A DNA stretch of 64,000 bases, taken from assembly GCF_000382405.1 (NCBI RefSeq), contig NZ_KB908275.1, positions 23,394 through 87,393 of the forward strand, in the 5' to 3' direction. Position 1 is the first letter of the stretch; each line of letters begins with the position of its first letter. Source of the stretch: Mycobacterium sp. 141 (GTDB lineage Bacteria; Actinomycetota; Actinomycetes; Mycobacteriales; Mycobacteriaceae). Below are positions 16,370 to 24,484 of the stretch, piece by piece. The position numbers and the translations under genes are program-made. The notes beneath the pieces are model-generated. The model searched no databases, had not been told where the DNA came from, and was given only the letters and a program-made list of their open reading frames with translations.

Positions 16370-16939
16370 ATGACCGTCGCCACGACCATCTCCGCCCAGG
16401 ATCTCCATGAGCGCCTTCGATCGGGTCACGATCTGCGTGTCCTGGACGTGCGGACACCCGCAGAGTTCGAGACAGCTCACATCGCCGGCGCGTACAACGT
16501 CCCACTCGACCTCTTGCGTGAGCACCGCACCGAGATCGCCGCGCACCTCGATGAAGATGTGATCCTGGTCTGCCGGTCCGGCGCACGAGCAACGCAGGCC
16601 GACGAAGCCCTCCGCGCCGCCGGGCTGTCCAATGTCCACATCCTCGACGGTGGCATCACCGCATGGTCCGCCAATGGACTCGACGTCGTCGAGGGCAAAC
16701 AGCGCTGGGATCTAGAACGGCAGGTACGCCTGGTGGCCGGCTCCCTGGTCTTGGCGAGCATCCTGACCAGCGTGTTCGTCCCGAAGGTCAAGTGGTTGGC
16801 CGGGGCGATCGGCGCGGGCCTGAGCGTGGCCGCGGTTACCGACACCTGTGCGATGGGGATGGCGCTGGCGAAACTGCCCTACAACCGCGTCCCAAATGCC
16901 GACGCCAAGGCAGTGGTCGCGCAACTCATCGGATCGTGA
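16370..16939 (+). CDS. rhodanese with C-terminal two-helix membrane domain (DUF2892/YgaP type)
   Basis: 189 residues. An N-terminal single rhodanese domain (VLDVRTPAEFETAHIAGA) has active-site loop CRSGAR with Cys near 68. A linker leads to two hydrophobic helices (VRLVAGSLVLASILTSVFV and GAIGAGLSVAAVTDTCAMG) of the DUF2892 type. This is the E. coli YgaP architecture, a membrane-anchored sulfurtransferase. It is transcribed divergently from the persulfide dioxygenase operon and towards the CstR-type gene, so persulfide transfer or export at the membrane is likely. ATG at 16370 follows gaaaggaa. Confidence 0.88.
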   Translation: MTVATTISAQDLHERLRSGHDLRVLDVRTPAEFETAHIAGAYNVPLDLLREHRTEIAAHLDEDVILVCRSGARATQADEALRAAGLSNVHILDGGITAWSANGLDVVEGKQRWDLERQVRLVAGSLVLASILTSVFVPKVKWLAGAIGAGLSVAAVTDTCAMGMALAKLPYNRVPNADAKAVVAQLIGS

Positions 16940-16945
16940 TCCGGG

Positions 16946-16987
16946 GACAGAGTACCCATGGAGATATACCCCCATGGGTACTCTGTC
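16946..16987. promoter_or_regulatory. 42-bp perfect inverted repeat before the CstR-type gene (operator and/or terminator)
   Basis: Arms gacagagtacccatgg and ccatgggtactctgtc are perfectly complementary over 16 bp around a 10-base centre agataccc-type sequence. The right half contains atacccccatgggta, matching the operator pattern in the divergent promoter. It could autoregulate the repressor and, as RNA, form a strong hairpin after the rhodanese gene. Confidence 0.65.
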
Positions 16988-17014
16988 ATTAGGTCGAAGA
17001 GAAGGATGTGGACC

Positions 17015-17284
17015 ATGAATTGCGACGACGACAGCATTGCCGCGGTATTGAATCGGTTGCGGCGCGCGCAGGGCCAGTTGGCCGGCGTCATCGCGATGAT
17101 CGAGGCGGGTCGTGACTGCAAGGACGTGGTCACCCAGCTTGCCGCGGTGTCGCGCGCACTGGACCGGGCCGGCTTCAAGATCGTGGCCAACGGACTGCGT
17201 GAGTGCATTGCCGGGCGGACCGCCGACGGGGCCGCTCCGATGACCGAGGCCGAGCTGGAGAAGTTGTTCCTCGCGCTCGCCTGA
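17015..17284 (+). CDS. CstR-like persulfide-sensing repressor (CsoR family)
   Basis: 89-residue CsoR-family protein (RLRRAQGQLAGVIAMIE core). Two cysteines, about Cys35 (GRDCKDV) and Cys64 (LREC), are 29 residues apart, the spacing of the sensing pair in CstR. The copper-binding histidine that in CsoR lies four residues before the second cysteine is Gly here, which argues for sulfur sensing rather than copper. ATG at 17015 follows aagga; an earlier in-frame ATG at 17006 is also possible. It very probably represses the neighbouring persulfide genes through the C/G-tract operators at 16212-16317 and 16946-16987. Confidence 0.85.
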   Translation: MNCDDDSIAAVLNRLRRAQGQLAGVIAMIEAGRDCKDVVTQLAAVSRALDRAGFKIVANGLRECIAGRTADGAAPMTEAELEKLFLALA

Positions 17285-17306
17285 GTCTGCGCGTCAGAGG
17301 CTACCC

Positions 17307-18620
17307 TTACGCTTGCCACCACGGCCGCAGCGGCAGGCCGCCGTCATTGCCGTGCTCGTCCAGCTTGACCGCCAGAATCTGGTGCAGCTGAATGATATTG
17401 GTCTCGAAGCCCAGTCGTGATCCAGCCATGTACAGGCCCCACACCTTCGCGGTGGGCAGCCCGACCTCGGCCACCGCCTCGTCCCAGTGTTCGACGAGGT
17501 TGGCGCACCAATCGCGCAGGGTCATCGCATAGTGATGGCGCAGGTTCTCCTCGTGCACCACCTCCAGGCCCACATTCTGGATCTCGGTGATGATCCGGCC
17601 GGAGCCCGTGAGCTCGCCGTCCGGGAACACGTAGCGGTCGATGAAGCCTCCGGCAGCCGCCCCCGACCGGTTGTCGTGGCGGGTGATGCAGTGGTTGAGC
17701 AGCAGTGCACCGACCCGCATCCTGGACTTCAGGAAATCGAAGTACGACGGATAGTTGTGCACGCCGATGTGTTCGGTCAGGCCGATTGACGACACCGCGT
17801 CGAAGCCGGACTCGGTGACATCGCGATAGTCGCCGTGGCGTACCTCGGCGAGATCGCCGAGACCTTCCCTCTCGATCGCCTGCTGCGCCCAGGCGGCCTG
17901 TTCGCGCGACAGCGTCACACCGATGGCCCGCACGCCGTGGCGGGCCGCGTAGCGAACCATGGCGCCCCAGCCGCAGCCCACGTCGAGCAGGCGATCGCCG
18001 GGTTGCAGCCGCAGTTTGTCAAACACCAGCCGATACTTGTTCTCCTGCGCCTGTTCCAGGGTGGCGTCAGGTTCCGGATAGCAGGCACACGTGTAGGTCA
18101 TCGACGGGCCCAGCACCCACTCGTAGAACGTATTGGACACGTCGTAGTGGTGGTGGATGGCCTCGGCGTCGCGAACCCGGCTGTGCCGCAACCCTTCCAC
18201 CATACGGCGCCAGCGCGGCAGGACCTCCTGCGGCGGCGGTGCGATCGGTTTCAGGTGTTCGATGCCGATCGAGCGGACGATGTGGGCCAGCACCCGGGCC
18301 GGCGGACGCTTGAAATCCATTTTCTCGGCCAGCGCGCACAGCAACGGGTACGGATCACCGGGGTGTACGCCGTATGGTTCCAGATCACCCGACACGTAGG
18401 CCCGCGCCAGCCCGAGATCGCCGGGCGCGGTGGCGAGGTAGGTGGTGCCGCGCGGGGTCTTGAGGTCGAGTCCGAGCGCGGCGTCCTCAGGGCCGGCGGT
18501 GCTGCCGTCGTAGGCGGTGAATTTCAGTGGGAGCTGTCCCGCAGCGAAGATCTCCAGGATCTCGGCCAGGGTGAGTTTGTTCGCCTGAGCGTGCGCCGAA
18601 TTGTCCCTGAATGTTGTCAT
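17307..18620 (-). CDS. SAM-dependent fatty-acyl methyltransferase, cyclopropane-fatty-acid-synthase family
   Basis: 437-residue CFA/mycolic-acid-synthase-like enzyme (Rv3720 orthologue by position). The SAM-binding motif LLDVGCGWGAMVRYAAR is near residue 205, and DVSNTFYEWVLGPSMTYTCA is the family's substrate-side signature. ATG at 18620 overlaps by four bases the stop of an upstream FAD oxidase gene. Such methyltransferase/FAD-oxidoreductase pairs make 10-methyl branched fatty acids (tuberculostearic-acid type): the methyltransferase adds a methylene to oleate and the flavoprotein reduces it. That role is inferred from the pairing; a true cyclopropane synthase is the alternative. Confidence 0.88.
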   Translation of the reverse strand: MTTFRDNSAHAQANKLTLAEILEIFAAGQLPLKFTAYDGSTAGPEDAALGLDLKTPRGTTYLATAPGDLGLARAYVSGDLEPYGVHPGDPYPLLCALAEKMDFKRPPARVLAHIVRSIGIEHLKPIAPPPQEVLPRWRRMVEGLRHSRVRDAEAIHHHYDVSNTFYEWVLGPSMTYTCACYPEPDATLEQAQENKYRLVFDKLRLQPGDRLLDVGCGWGAMVRYAARHGVRAIGVTLSREQAAWAQQAIEREGLGDLAEVRHGDYRDVTESGFDAVSSIGLTEHIGVHNYPSYFDFLKSRMRVGALLLNHCITRHDNRSGAAAGGFIDRYVFPDGELTGSGRIITEIQNVGLEVVHEENLRHHYAMTLRDWCANLVEHWDEAVAEVGLPTAKVWGLYMAGSRLGFETNIIQLHQILAVKLDEHGNDGGLPLRPWWQA

Positions 18621-20017
18621 TGCCGTTGCACCGCTTTCGAATACAGATCAAGTAGACGTGAATCGGGATCGTAGGTTTTCTTGACCGTCTTATAAGCTTC
18701 CCCGCCGTATAGTGCGTCAAACTCGTCACGCGGGTAGAACGCGTCCGAATACAGCGATTTGTGTCCGTCGAGTTGGCTGACCTTGCGTTCGATGAGCCGG
18801 TTGGTGTGCCCGGGCTCGGGTCCGACCGGGACGGACGACCAGAATCCGACGTTGACGTAGGTGTGGTGTGGGCGAAGCGGATAGAGCGGCCATGTTCCGG
18901 CGGTTTTCGGATCGTCGCGTAATCGCAGCGGGCACAGCCAGATTGGCTCGATCGGGACGTTGTCGAGAAACCATTTGAGGAACCGTCCGCAGTGCTCCAA
19001 AGGCACCTCGATGTCCTGCACCACACGTTCCCTGGGCGGGCGGCCGTTGCGCTTCTCGATCCGGTCGGCGATGTTGAACCGCCGGTCGTAGCCGATGAGC
19101 TTCCAGTAGAAGCTGCTGCGGCGGTAGCGGCGCGGCCACAGCCGCCGAATCGTCGGATTCTGTGCGCCGAACGCCCGTGAGCACCAGAACCAGTCGGTAT
19201 CCCACCGCCACAGATAGTCGTGAATGGTCAGCCGGTCATGTTTCTCGGCGCCATTCTCGCCGTCATGCTGTATCGACCGGTAGTAGATGTGGTTACCGGT
19301 GTAGTCGCTGACCGGCCCCGCCGTGGTCGTCTTGATGCCCACGCACAGGTAGCTCTCGTCGGCGCTGAACACCACAGCGTCGAGATAATCGACCTTCTCG
19401 CCGCCCAGCCCGCCGGTTTCGATGATGCGGTCCATCGCCGCGATCAGGTCGATCAAAGTGTGGAAGCGCAGGTGGCGCAGTGCGACGAACGGCAGCACCG
19501 GTTCCAGCTCGATGCGCAGTCGCGTCGAATAGCCAAGTGTCCCATAGGAATTGGGAAACGCCCGGAACAGATCCGAATGCTCCGTGGGGGACGCGGTGAC
19601 GATTTCGCCTGCGCCGGTGAGGATGTCCAACTCCAGCACGGATTCGTGCGGCAGCCCGTTGCGGAACGAGGTGGACTCGATGCCGAGGCCCGTGACGGCA
19701 CCACCGAGGGTGATGGTCTTGAGTTGCGGTACCACCAAGGGCGCCAGCCCGTACGGCAGCGTCGCCTCCACCAGGTCTTCGTATGTGCACATGCCTGCCA
19801 CGTCCGCGGTCGACGTGTGCGGATCGACAGCGATGACATTCGTCAAACCTGATGTGTCCAGGCCTTTGCCGGCATGACGGTCGCGGGCGCGGAACAGGTT
19901 CGACGTGTTTTTGGCAAGACGAACCGTCTCGGTGGGCTTTATGGCGCGGTAGCTGTCGAGGAGCCGCTGTACGCCGGCAGCGTGGACAGCCTGTGCGTCA
20001 GTCGGAACAACAGACAC
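18617..20017 (-). CDS. FAD-binding oxidoreductase of the DHCR24/10-methyl-fatty-acid type
   Basis: 466 residues. A PCMH-type FAD-binding domain (VIAVDPHTSTADVAGMCTYEDLV, LKTITLGGAVTGLGIESTS) is followed by a C-terminal domain with long aromatic-rich stretches (WFWCSRAFGAQNPTIR). GTG at 20017 is the start. Its stop overlaps the start of the CFA-family methyltransferase, so the two are translated together. Orthologous in position to Rv3719. Flavoproteins of this type reduce the 10-methylene intermediate to 10-methyl fatty acids in related operons; direct evidence for this copy is lacking. Confidence 0.85.
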   Translation of the reverse strand: MSVVPTDAQAVHAAGVQRLLDSYRAIKPTETVRLAKNTSNLFRARDRHAGKGLDTSGLTNVIAVDPHTSTADVAGMCTYEDLVEATLPYGLAPLVVPQLKTITLGGAVTGLGIESTSFRNGLPHESVLELDILTGAGEIVTASPTEHSDLFRAFPNSYGTLGYSTRLRIELEPVLPFVALRHLRFHTLIDLIAAMDRIIETGGLGGEKVDYLDAVVFSADESYLCVGIKTTTAGPVSDYTGNHIYYRSIQHDGENGAEKHDRLTIHDYLWRWDTDWFWCSRAFGAQNPTIRRLWPRRYRRSSFYWKLIGYDRRFNIADRIEKRNGRPPRERVVQDIEVPLEHCGRFLKWFLDNVPIEPIWLCPLRLRDDPKTAGTWPLYPLRPHHTYVNVGFWSSVPVGPEPGHTNRLIERKVSQLDGHKSLYSDAFYPRDEFDALYGGEAYKTVKKTYDPDSRLLDLYSKAVQRQ

Positions 20018-20108
20018 ACATATACGCTAGTCGGCGGTTGCATCCGATGCGACTCGGAGTAGCGCGGTTATCAGACCGCGACGTCATTGATACAAGGAGT
20101 ATTCGCCG

Positions 20109-20549
20109 ATGGGACAGGTCAGCGCGGTCAGCACCGTTTTGATCAACGCCGAACCCGCCGCTGTGTTCGCCGCGATCGCCGACTATCAGACGGTGCGGCC
20201 GAGGATTCTCTCCTCGCACTACAGCGGCTACCAGGTCCTCGAAGGGGGTCAGGGTGCGGGGACCGTCGCCACCTGGAAATTGCAGGCGACGAAATCGCGG
20301 GTGCGCGACGTCAAGGCGACTGTCGACGTGGCGGGGCACACCGTCATCGAGAAGGACGCCAACTCGTCGATGGTGATCAACTGGACCGTTGCCCCGTCCG
20401 GGGCCGGATCGTCGGTCAACCTCAAGACCACCTGGACCGGAGCAGCTGGCGTGGGCGGCTTCTTCGAGAAGACGTTTGCCCCGTTGGGCTTGCGGAAGAT
20501 CCAGGACGAGGTGCTGGCCAACCTCAAGAAGGAAGTGGAAGGCGCCTAG
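20109..20549 (+). CDS. SRPBCC (START-like) domain protein
   Basis: 146-residue SRPBCC/polyketide-cyclase-like small protein with the typical opening STVLINAEPAAVFAAIADY and a C-terminal long helix (LGLRKIQDEVLANLKKEV) that closes the hydrophobic cavity. Orthologous in position to Rv3718c. Ligand unknown; a lipid is plausible given the neighbouring lipid-modifying pair, from which it is divergently transcribed. Its stop overlaps by four bases the 3' end of the convergent amidase gene. Confidence 0.82.
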   Translation: MGQVSAVSTVLINAEPAAVFAAIADYQTVRPRILSSHYSGYQVLEGGQGAGTVATWKLQATKSRVRDVKATVDVAGHTVIEKDANSSMVINWTVAPSGAGSSVNLKTTWTGAAGVGGFFEKTFAPLGLRKIQDEVLANLKKEVEGA

Positions 20550-21325
20550 CGCGCCGACGCGACCTGCTGCGAGCCGAGGAACCCGGTGATCCCGCGGACG
20601 ATGGCGTCGGCGTATTTCTGCCTGCCTTCCGGGGACTTCATCAGCGACGAGTCGACCGGGTTTTTCATGTTGCCGCACTCGACGAGGATCGACGGGTACT
20701 GAGCAAGGTTGAGCCCGGCGATGTCTGATCGCCCATCCAGACCGCCCGATCCGATGTAGGTGGCCGGCGGGATGCCCGAGCCGGAGATCTGATCGCGCAT
20801 GATCTTCGCGAACTGCACCGACGGCCCGGCCTGGACGGCATTGAGCGGCGGCGAGGAGTACAGCACGTGGAAGCCGCGGCCGTTGGCGGGGGCGCCGTCG
20901 GCGTGGATGGCCACGATGGCATTGGGGTGCACCGCGTTGGCCATCGCCGCGCGCTCGTCGACGCACGGGCCCACCGACGTGTCGTCGCCGCGTGTCATCG
21001 CGGTCCGCACACCGAGGGCGGTCAGCGCGGCCCGGACGCGCAGTGTGGTGTCCCAGTTGAAGGTGTGTTCGGGGTAGCCGTCGTCGGTCGACGTGCCGCT
21101 GGCCTGGCAGTCCTTGGTGCCGCCGCGTCCGGTCGGCACTTGTTTGCTGATCGAGGCGTCGTTGGCGCCGTTGTGACCGGGATCGAGGAAGACGATCATC
21201 CCGGCGATATTGGCAGGCGCGGCGTGGGCTGTGGGTGTGGCAGCGACGGTCGCGACAGCAATGAGCACGCTGCTGGCAACCGCGGTGCCGACACGCAGGC
21301 AGGCTGGGACTCGCACGGGCGTCAC
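20546..21325 (-). CDS. ami1: secreted zinc N-acetylmuramoyl-L-alanine amidase (Rv3717 type)
   Basis: 259 residues with a signal peptide (SSVLIAVATVAATPTAHA-A) and an amidase_3 domain. Zinc ligands His51 (LDPGHNG), Glu86 (YPEHTF) and His141 (AIHADG) and catalytic Glu216 (LVECGNM) are all present. There is no separate wall-binding domain, as in Rv3717/Ami1, which splits stem peptides from muramic acid during division. The protein family has a disulfide (Cys73-Cys121 region: KDCQASG, GPCVDER), also conserved here. GTG or ATG start at 21325; periplasmic action expected. Confidence 0.93.
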   Translation of the reverse strand: MTPVRVPACLRVGTAVASSVLIAVATVAATPTAHAAPANIAGMIVFLDPGHNGANDASISKQVPTGRGGTKDCQASGTSTDDGYPEHTFNWDTTLRVRAALTALGVRTAMTRGDDTSVGPCVDERAAMANAVHPNAIVAIHADGAPANGRGFHVLYSSPPLNAVQAGPSVQFAKIMRDQISGSGIPPATYIGSGGLDGRSDIAGLNLAQYPSILVECGNMKNPVDSSLMKSPEGRQKYADAIVRGITGFLGSQQVASAR

Positions 21326-21429
21326 CGTAGCCCGGGCGCCGTCTACGCTGGAAGCTCAAACCGCCGCGCTCTAGCGGAGAGCAACCAAGTCGAGACCAAG
21401 ACGCAACCAACACGGCAAGGGGACCTGTC

Positions 21430-21762
21430 ATGCAACCCGGAGGCACACCCGACATGTCGGCACTGCTCGCACAGGCACAGCAGGTGCAGCAGCAGCTGAT
21501 GGACGCTCAGGAGGCGATGACCAAAGCCGAGGTCGAAGGCCAGGCCGGCGGGGGACTGGTCCGGGTCACCGTCAAGGGCAGCGGAGAGGTCGTCGCAGTG
21601 TCGATCGATCCCAAGGTCATCGATCCGTCCGATCCCGAGACCCTGCAGGATCTCATCGTCGGTGCGCTGGCCGATGCATCGGCACAGGTGCAGCAGATGG
21701 CGCAGAGCCGGCTGGGCCCGTTGGCCGGCGGGTTGAGCGGCCTCGGCATTCCGGGACTGTAG
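21430..21762 (+). CDS. ebfC: YbaB/EbfC-family nucleoid-associated protein
   Basis: 110 residues. It has a long N-terminal helix (LLAQAQQVQQQLMDAQEAMTKAEVEGQAG) and the VTVKGSGEVVAVSIDP strands of the EbfC dimer that binds DNA in tweezers-like fashion. It sits 10 bp before recR, the near-universal ebfC-recR pair (Rv3716c-Rv3715c). The tail PLAGGLSGLGIPGL is usual in mycobacteria. Confidence 0.94.
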   Translation: MQPGGTPDMSALLAQAQQVQQQLMDAQEAMTKAEVEGQAGGGLVRVTVKGSGEVVAVSIDPKVIDPSDPETLQDLIVGALADASAQVQQMAQSRLGPLAGGLSGLGIPGL

Positions 21763-21772
21763 GTGTCACGGA

Positions 21773-22384
21773 GTGTTTGAAGGCCCTGTCCAGGATCTGA
21801 TCGACGAGCTGGGCAAGCTGCCCGGCATCGGGCCGAAGAGCGCGCAGCGGATCGCGTTTCATCTGCTGAGTGTCGAGCCGCCGGACATCGACCGGTTGAC
21901 GGCGGTGCTGGGCCGGGTCCGCGATGGGGTCACGTTCTGCGAGGTGTGCGGCAACGTGTCCGACGCGCAGCGCTGCCGGATCTGCAACGATCCCCGGCGT
22001 GACGCGTCGCTGGTGTGTGTCGTCGAGGAGCCCAAGGACGTGCAGGCCGTGGAACGCACGCGCGAGTTCCGGGGCCGTTACCACGTACTCGGCGGGGCGC
22101 TGGACCCGTTGTCAGGAGTGGGTCCTGATCAGTTGCGCATCCGTGAGCTGTTGACCCGAATCGGTGAACGCGTCGACGGTGTCGACGTCGCCGAAGTGAT
22201 CATCGCCACAGATCCCAACACCGAGGGCGAGGCCACCGCCACATACCTGGTGCGGATGCTGCGCGACATCCCGGGTCTGGCCGTCACCCGTATCGCGTCG
22301 GGCTTGCCGATGGGCGGGGATTTGGAATTTGCCGACGAACTCACGCTGGGCCGCGCGCTGGCCGGCCGCCGCGCCATGGCTTGA
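21773..22384 (+). CDS. recR: recombination mediator RecR
   Basis: 203 residues. Helix-hairpin-helix LGKLPGIGPKSAQRIAFHL, four-Cys zinc finger (CEVCGNVSDAQRCRIC) and Toprim domain (VVEEPKDVQAVE ... ATDPNTEGEATATYL) are all complete. RecR works with RecO/RecF in RecA loading at gaps. GTG at 21773 gives the standard MFEGPVQDLIDELGKLPGIG start, cotranscribed with ebfC. Confidence 0.97.
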   Translation: MFEGPVQDLIDELGKLPGIGPKSAQRIAFHLLSVEPPDIDRLTAVLGRVRDGVTFCEVCGNVSDAQRCRICNDPRRDASLVCVVEEPKDVQAVERTREFRGRYHVLGGALDPLSGVGPDQLRIRELLTRIGERVDGVDVAEVIIATDPNTEGEATATYLVRMLRDIPGLAVTRIASGLPMGGDLEFADELTLGRALAGRRAMA

Positions 22385-22462
22385 TTTCCGTTTTGCGGTG
22401 AGTGGCCAGTTAGTACCCGGATTTTCGGAATTGGCGTGCAGCAAGTGGCCATTCGGCGGCCG

Positions 22463-23197
22463 CTAGACCCGCCGCGGCGCCGCGAGCCGCTCGCGGCGCA
22501 GCATTTGCACCTCGGGCAATTCCAGTGCAGGCAACTCTCCGACCACCCGCGACAGCAGATGGTCGGCCAGTTCAGGATTGCGGGCCAGGCATGGTCCGTG
22601 CAGATAGGTGGCCACCACGCTGCCCTGTACGGCCCCGTCGTAGCCGTCGCCGGCCCGGTTGCCCGCACCCTTGGTGACGGTCGCGAGCGGCCGGGCATCA
22701 GGGCCGAGAACCGTTCCACCGCGGTGATTTTCGAAACCCGTCAGCGGCTGCGTCAGCTCCGGCGGCAAGGGTTTCGAAGCCACCTCGCCGATGGTTCGGG
22801 CCTCTTGCGGTGACGTGGTGACATCCAACAGTCCGACGCCCTCGACCCGCTCGCCGGCCGACGTCTCATACCAGTGCCCGAGCACCTGGATCGCCGCGCA
22901 GATCGCCAGCACCGGAGCTCCCCGCGAAACCGCTTGTTGCAGACCGGGATACCGGATCAGATGCTTGGTAGCCAAGCGCTGCGCGTAATCTTCGGCGCCG
23001 CCGAGGGTGTAGAGGTCACACGAGTTGGGTACGGGCTCGGCCAGGGTGATCTCCACGATCTCGGCATCGATGCCGCGTAGCAGCAGCCGCTGTCGCAGCA
23101 CCACCGCATTGCCGCTGTCTCCGTACGTGCCCATCACATCGGGGAGCACCAGCCCGATGCTGACCGTTGAATTGCTCCTCGCGTGCGCGCCGGTCAA
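22463..23197 (-). CDS. gatD: lipid II isoglutaminyl synthase, glutamine amidotransferase subunit GatD
   Basis: 244 residues of the CobB/CobQ-type class I glutamine amidotransferase family. Nucleophile Cys is near residue 100 (VLAICAAIQVLG) and catalytic His near 200 (ATYLHGP). With MurT it amidates D-Glu of lipid II. The start is unusual: TTG at 23197 lies inside the third copy of a 29-bp repeat, so the first ten residues (MTGAHARSNS) are repeat-derived and conserved GatD sequence begins at TVSIGLVLPD. In the undisturbed arrangement gatD would start at the ATG overlapping the murT stop at 23249-23252, but that ATG now opens a 9-codon mini-ORF. Order murT-gatD matches Rv3712-Rv3713. Confidence 0.9.
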   Translation of the reverse strand: MTGAHARSNSTVSIGLVLPDVMGTYGDSGNAVVLRQRLLLRGIDAEIVEITLAEPVPNSCDLYTLGGAEDYAQRLATKHLIRYPGLQQAVSRGAPVLAICAAIQVLGHWYETSAGERVEGVGLLDVTTSPQEARTIGEVASKPLPPELTQPLTGFENHRGGTVLGPDARPLATVTKGAGNRAGDGYDGAVQGSVVATYLHGPCLARNPELADHLLSRVVGELPALELPEVQMLRRERLAAPRRV

Positions 23198-23250
23198 TTT
23201 GTGCTCCTCGCGTGCGCGCCGGTCAATTTGTGCTCCTCGCGTGCGCGGTC
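23173..23250 (-). repeat. 2.7 tandem copies of a 29-bp unit at the gatD translation start
   Basis: Units 23173-23201 and 23202-23230 (tgctcctcgcgtgcgcgccg plus gtcaatttg) are identical, and a partial copy runs 23231-23250. On the minus strand each unit supplies a purine-rich gaggagca followed by a TTG start. The core is the same as in the two ligC genes. Confidence 0.95.
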
Positions 23251-23252
23251 AT
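23194..23252 (-). other. two overlapping mini-ORFs (9 and 10 codons) between murT and gatD
   Basis: ATG at 23252 overlaps the murT TGA and encodes MTAHARSTN, ending in TGA at 23225-23223. This stop overlaps TTG at 23226, which encodes (M)TGAHARSTN and ends at 23196-23194. That stop in turn overlaps the gatD TTG at 23197. Each start has gaggag seven to eight bases upstream from the previous repeat, making a chain of stop/restart sites. Translation of these peptides is predicted, not shown. Confidence 0.5.
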
Positions 23253-24484
23253 GAGATCCGCCGATTCAGTTGCAGGAACGCGGTGTAGTTGGCGATCACC
23301 TCGACATGCCCCGGCGGACACGACTCGATCGCGGCGACCGTGTCATGCACGAGCGAGTGTTCGACGCCCGCGTAGCCGAGGCGCACCGCGAGGTCGGTGC
23401 CCCGTTCGCCCGCCGCGACGACGACGCGTGACCGTGCCGTGTCTCCGACAAATTGCTCGAACCGCACGTCCCACAGCCACGACAGATCCTCGCCGTCGGG
23501 CACCTGTCCGTTGACCGCGATCACCACACCGGCGCCGCGTTGGTCGACCATCGACAAGGCCTCCTGCCATCCGGCGGGGTTCTTGGCCAGCAGGATGCGT
23601 GCGGTGTGCGAGCCGATCTGCACGGTGCGGTACCGGCCGGCCACCTCGTCGACACCGGAGACTGCTGCCACCGCGGCAGCGGGGTCGGCGCCCAAAATGA
23701 CTGCGGCCGCGACAGCCTGGGTGGCATTACCGCGGTTGACCGCGCCTGGCAGGGCCAGCGCCATGGGCAGCACAAGACCGTCGGGCCCATAGATGTGGGT
23801 GTCGTCGAACCACCATTGCGGATCGGGGCGTTTGAATTCGGTTCCGGTCGAGTACCAGCCGGCACCGTCTCGGACGATGATTTCGCCGGACCGCGGGCAG
23901 CTGACCGAGTCGCCCGCCCAGCTGCCGCCCGCGGCCACCCACACCACGTTGGGGCTGTCGTACGCGGCCGAGGTCATCAGGACGTCGTCGCAGTTGGCCA
24001 CGATCACCGCATCGGGATGTCGGGTCAGGCCGGTCCGCAGCGTGCGTTCGATGTGGTTGATCTCACCGACCCGGTCCAGCTGGTCGCGGGACAGGTTCAG
24101 GAGCACGATCACCGCCGGGTCCACGGCGTCCGACACATGCGGCACATGCATCTCGTCGACTTCGAGCGCGGCGAGGCGCGCATCTCGCGTCCCGGCCAGG
24201 GCCGCCACCAGTCCGGCGTCCATGTTGGCGCCCTCGGAGTTACTGGCCACCGGACCGAGGGTGGCCAGCGCAGCCGCGGCCATCCTGGTGGTCGTCGACT
24301 TGCCGTTGGTGCCGGTCACGACGACGGTGCGGCGGCCCTGACCCAGCTGGCGCAGGATCGACTGGTCCAACGTCATGGCCACCAGGCCGCCGATCATTGC
24401 GCCTGCACCACGGCCCGTCACCCGCGACGCCCAGCGTGCGGAGGCCCCGGCCGCAAGCGCAGCACGTCCGCGGAGGGTCAGCAT
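23249..24484 (-). CDS. murT: lipid II isoglutaminyl synthase, Mur-ligase-like subunit MurT
   Basis: 411 residues. An N-terminal Mur ligase central domain has P-loop VVVTGTNGKSTTTRM and LEVDEMHVPHV, an internal ribbon-like segment follows (about 205-230, with SCPRSG), and the C-terminal domain is of the DUF1727 type (NPAGWQEALSMV). It activates the D-Glu carboxylate of lipid II for amidation with ammonia from GatD. ATG at 24484 (MLTLRGRAALAAG) matches the family start; the frame is open much further upstream but that part overlaps dnaQ on the other strand. Divergent from dnaQ by 99 bp. Confidence 0.94.
   Translation of the reverse strand: MLTLRGRAALAAGASARWASRVTGRGAGAMIGGLVAMTLDQSILRQLGQGRRTVVVTGTNGKSTTTRMAAAALATLGPVASNSEGANMDAGLVAALAGTRDARLAALEVDEMHVPHVSDAVDPAVIVLLNLSRDQLDRVGEINHIERTLRTGLTRHPDAVIVANCDDVLMTSAAYDSPNVVWVAAGGSWAGDSVSCPRSGEIIVRDGAGWYSTGTEFKRPDPQWWFDDTHIYGPDGLVLPMALALPGAVNRGNATQAVAAAVILGADPAAAVAAVSGVDEVAGRYRTVQIGSHTARILLAKNPAGWQEALSMVDQRGAGVVIAVNGQVPDGEDLSWLWDVRFEQFVGDTARSRVVVAAGERGTDLAVRLGYAGVEHSLVHDTVAAIESCPPGHVEVIANYTAFLQLNRRIS

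Noticed and set aside
20998..21455. Upstream extension of frames antisense to the amidase
   Set aside because: Arg/His-rich noise translation over ami1; no supporting start signals.
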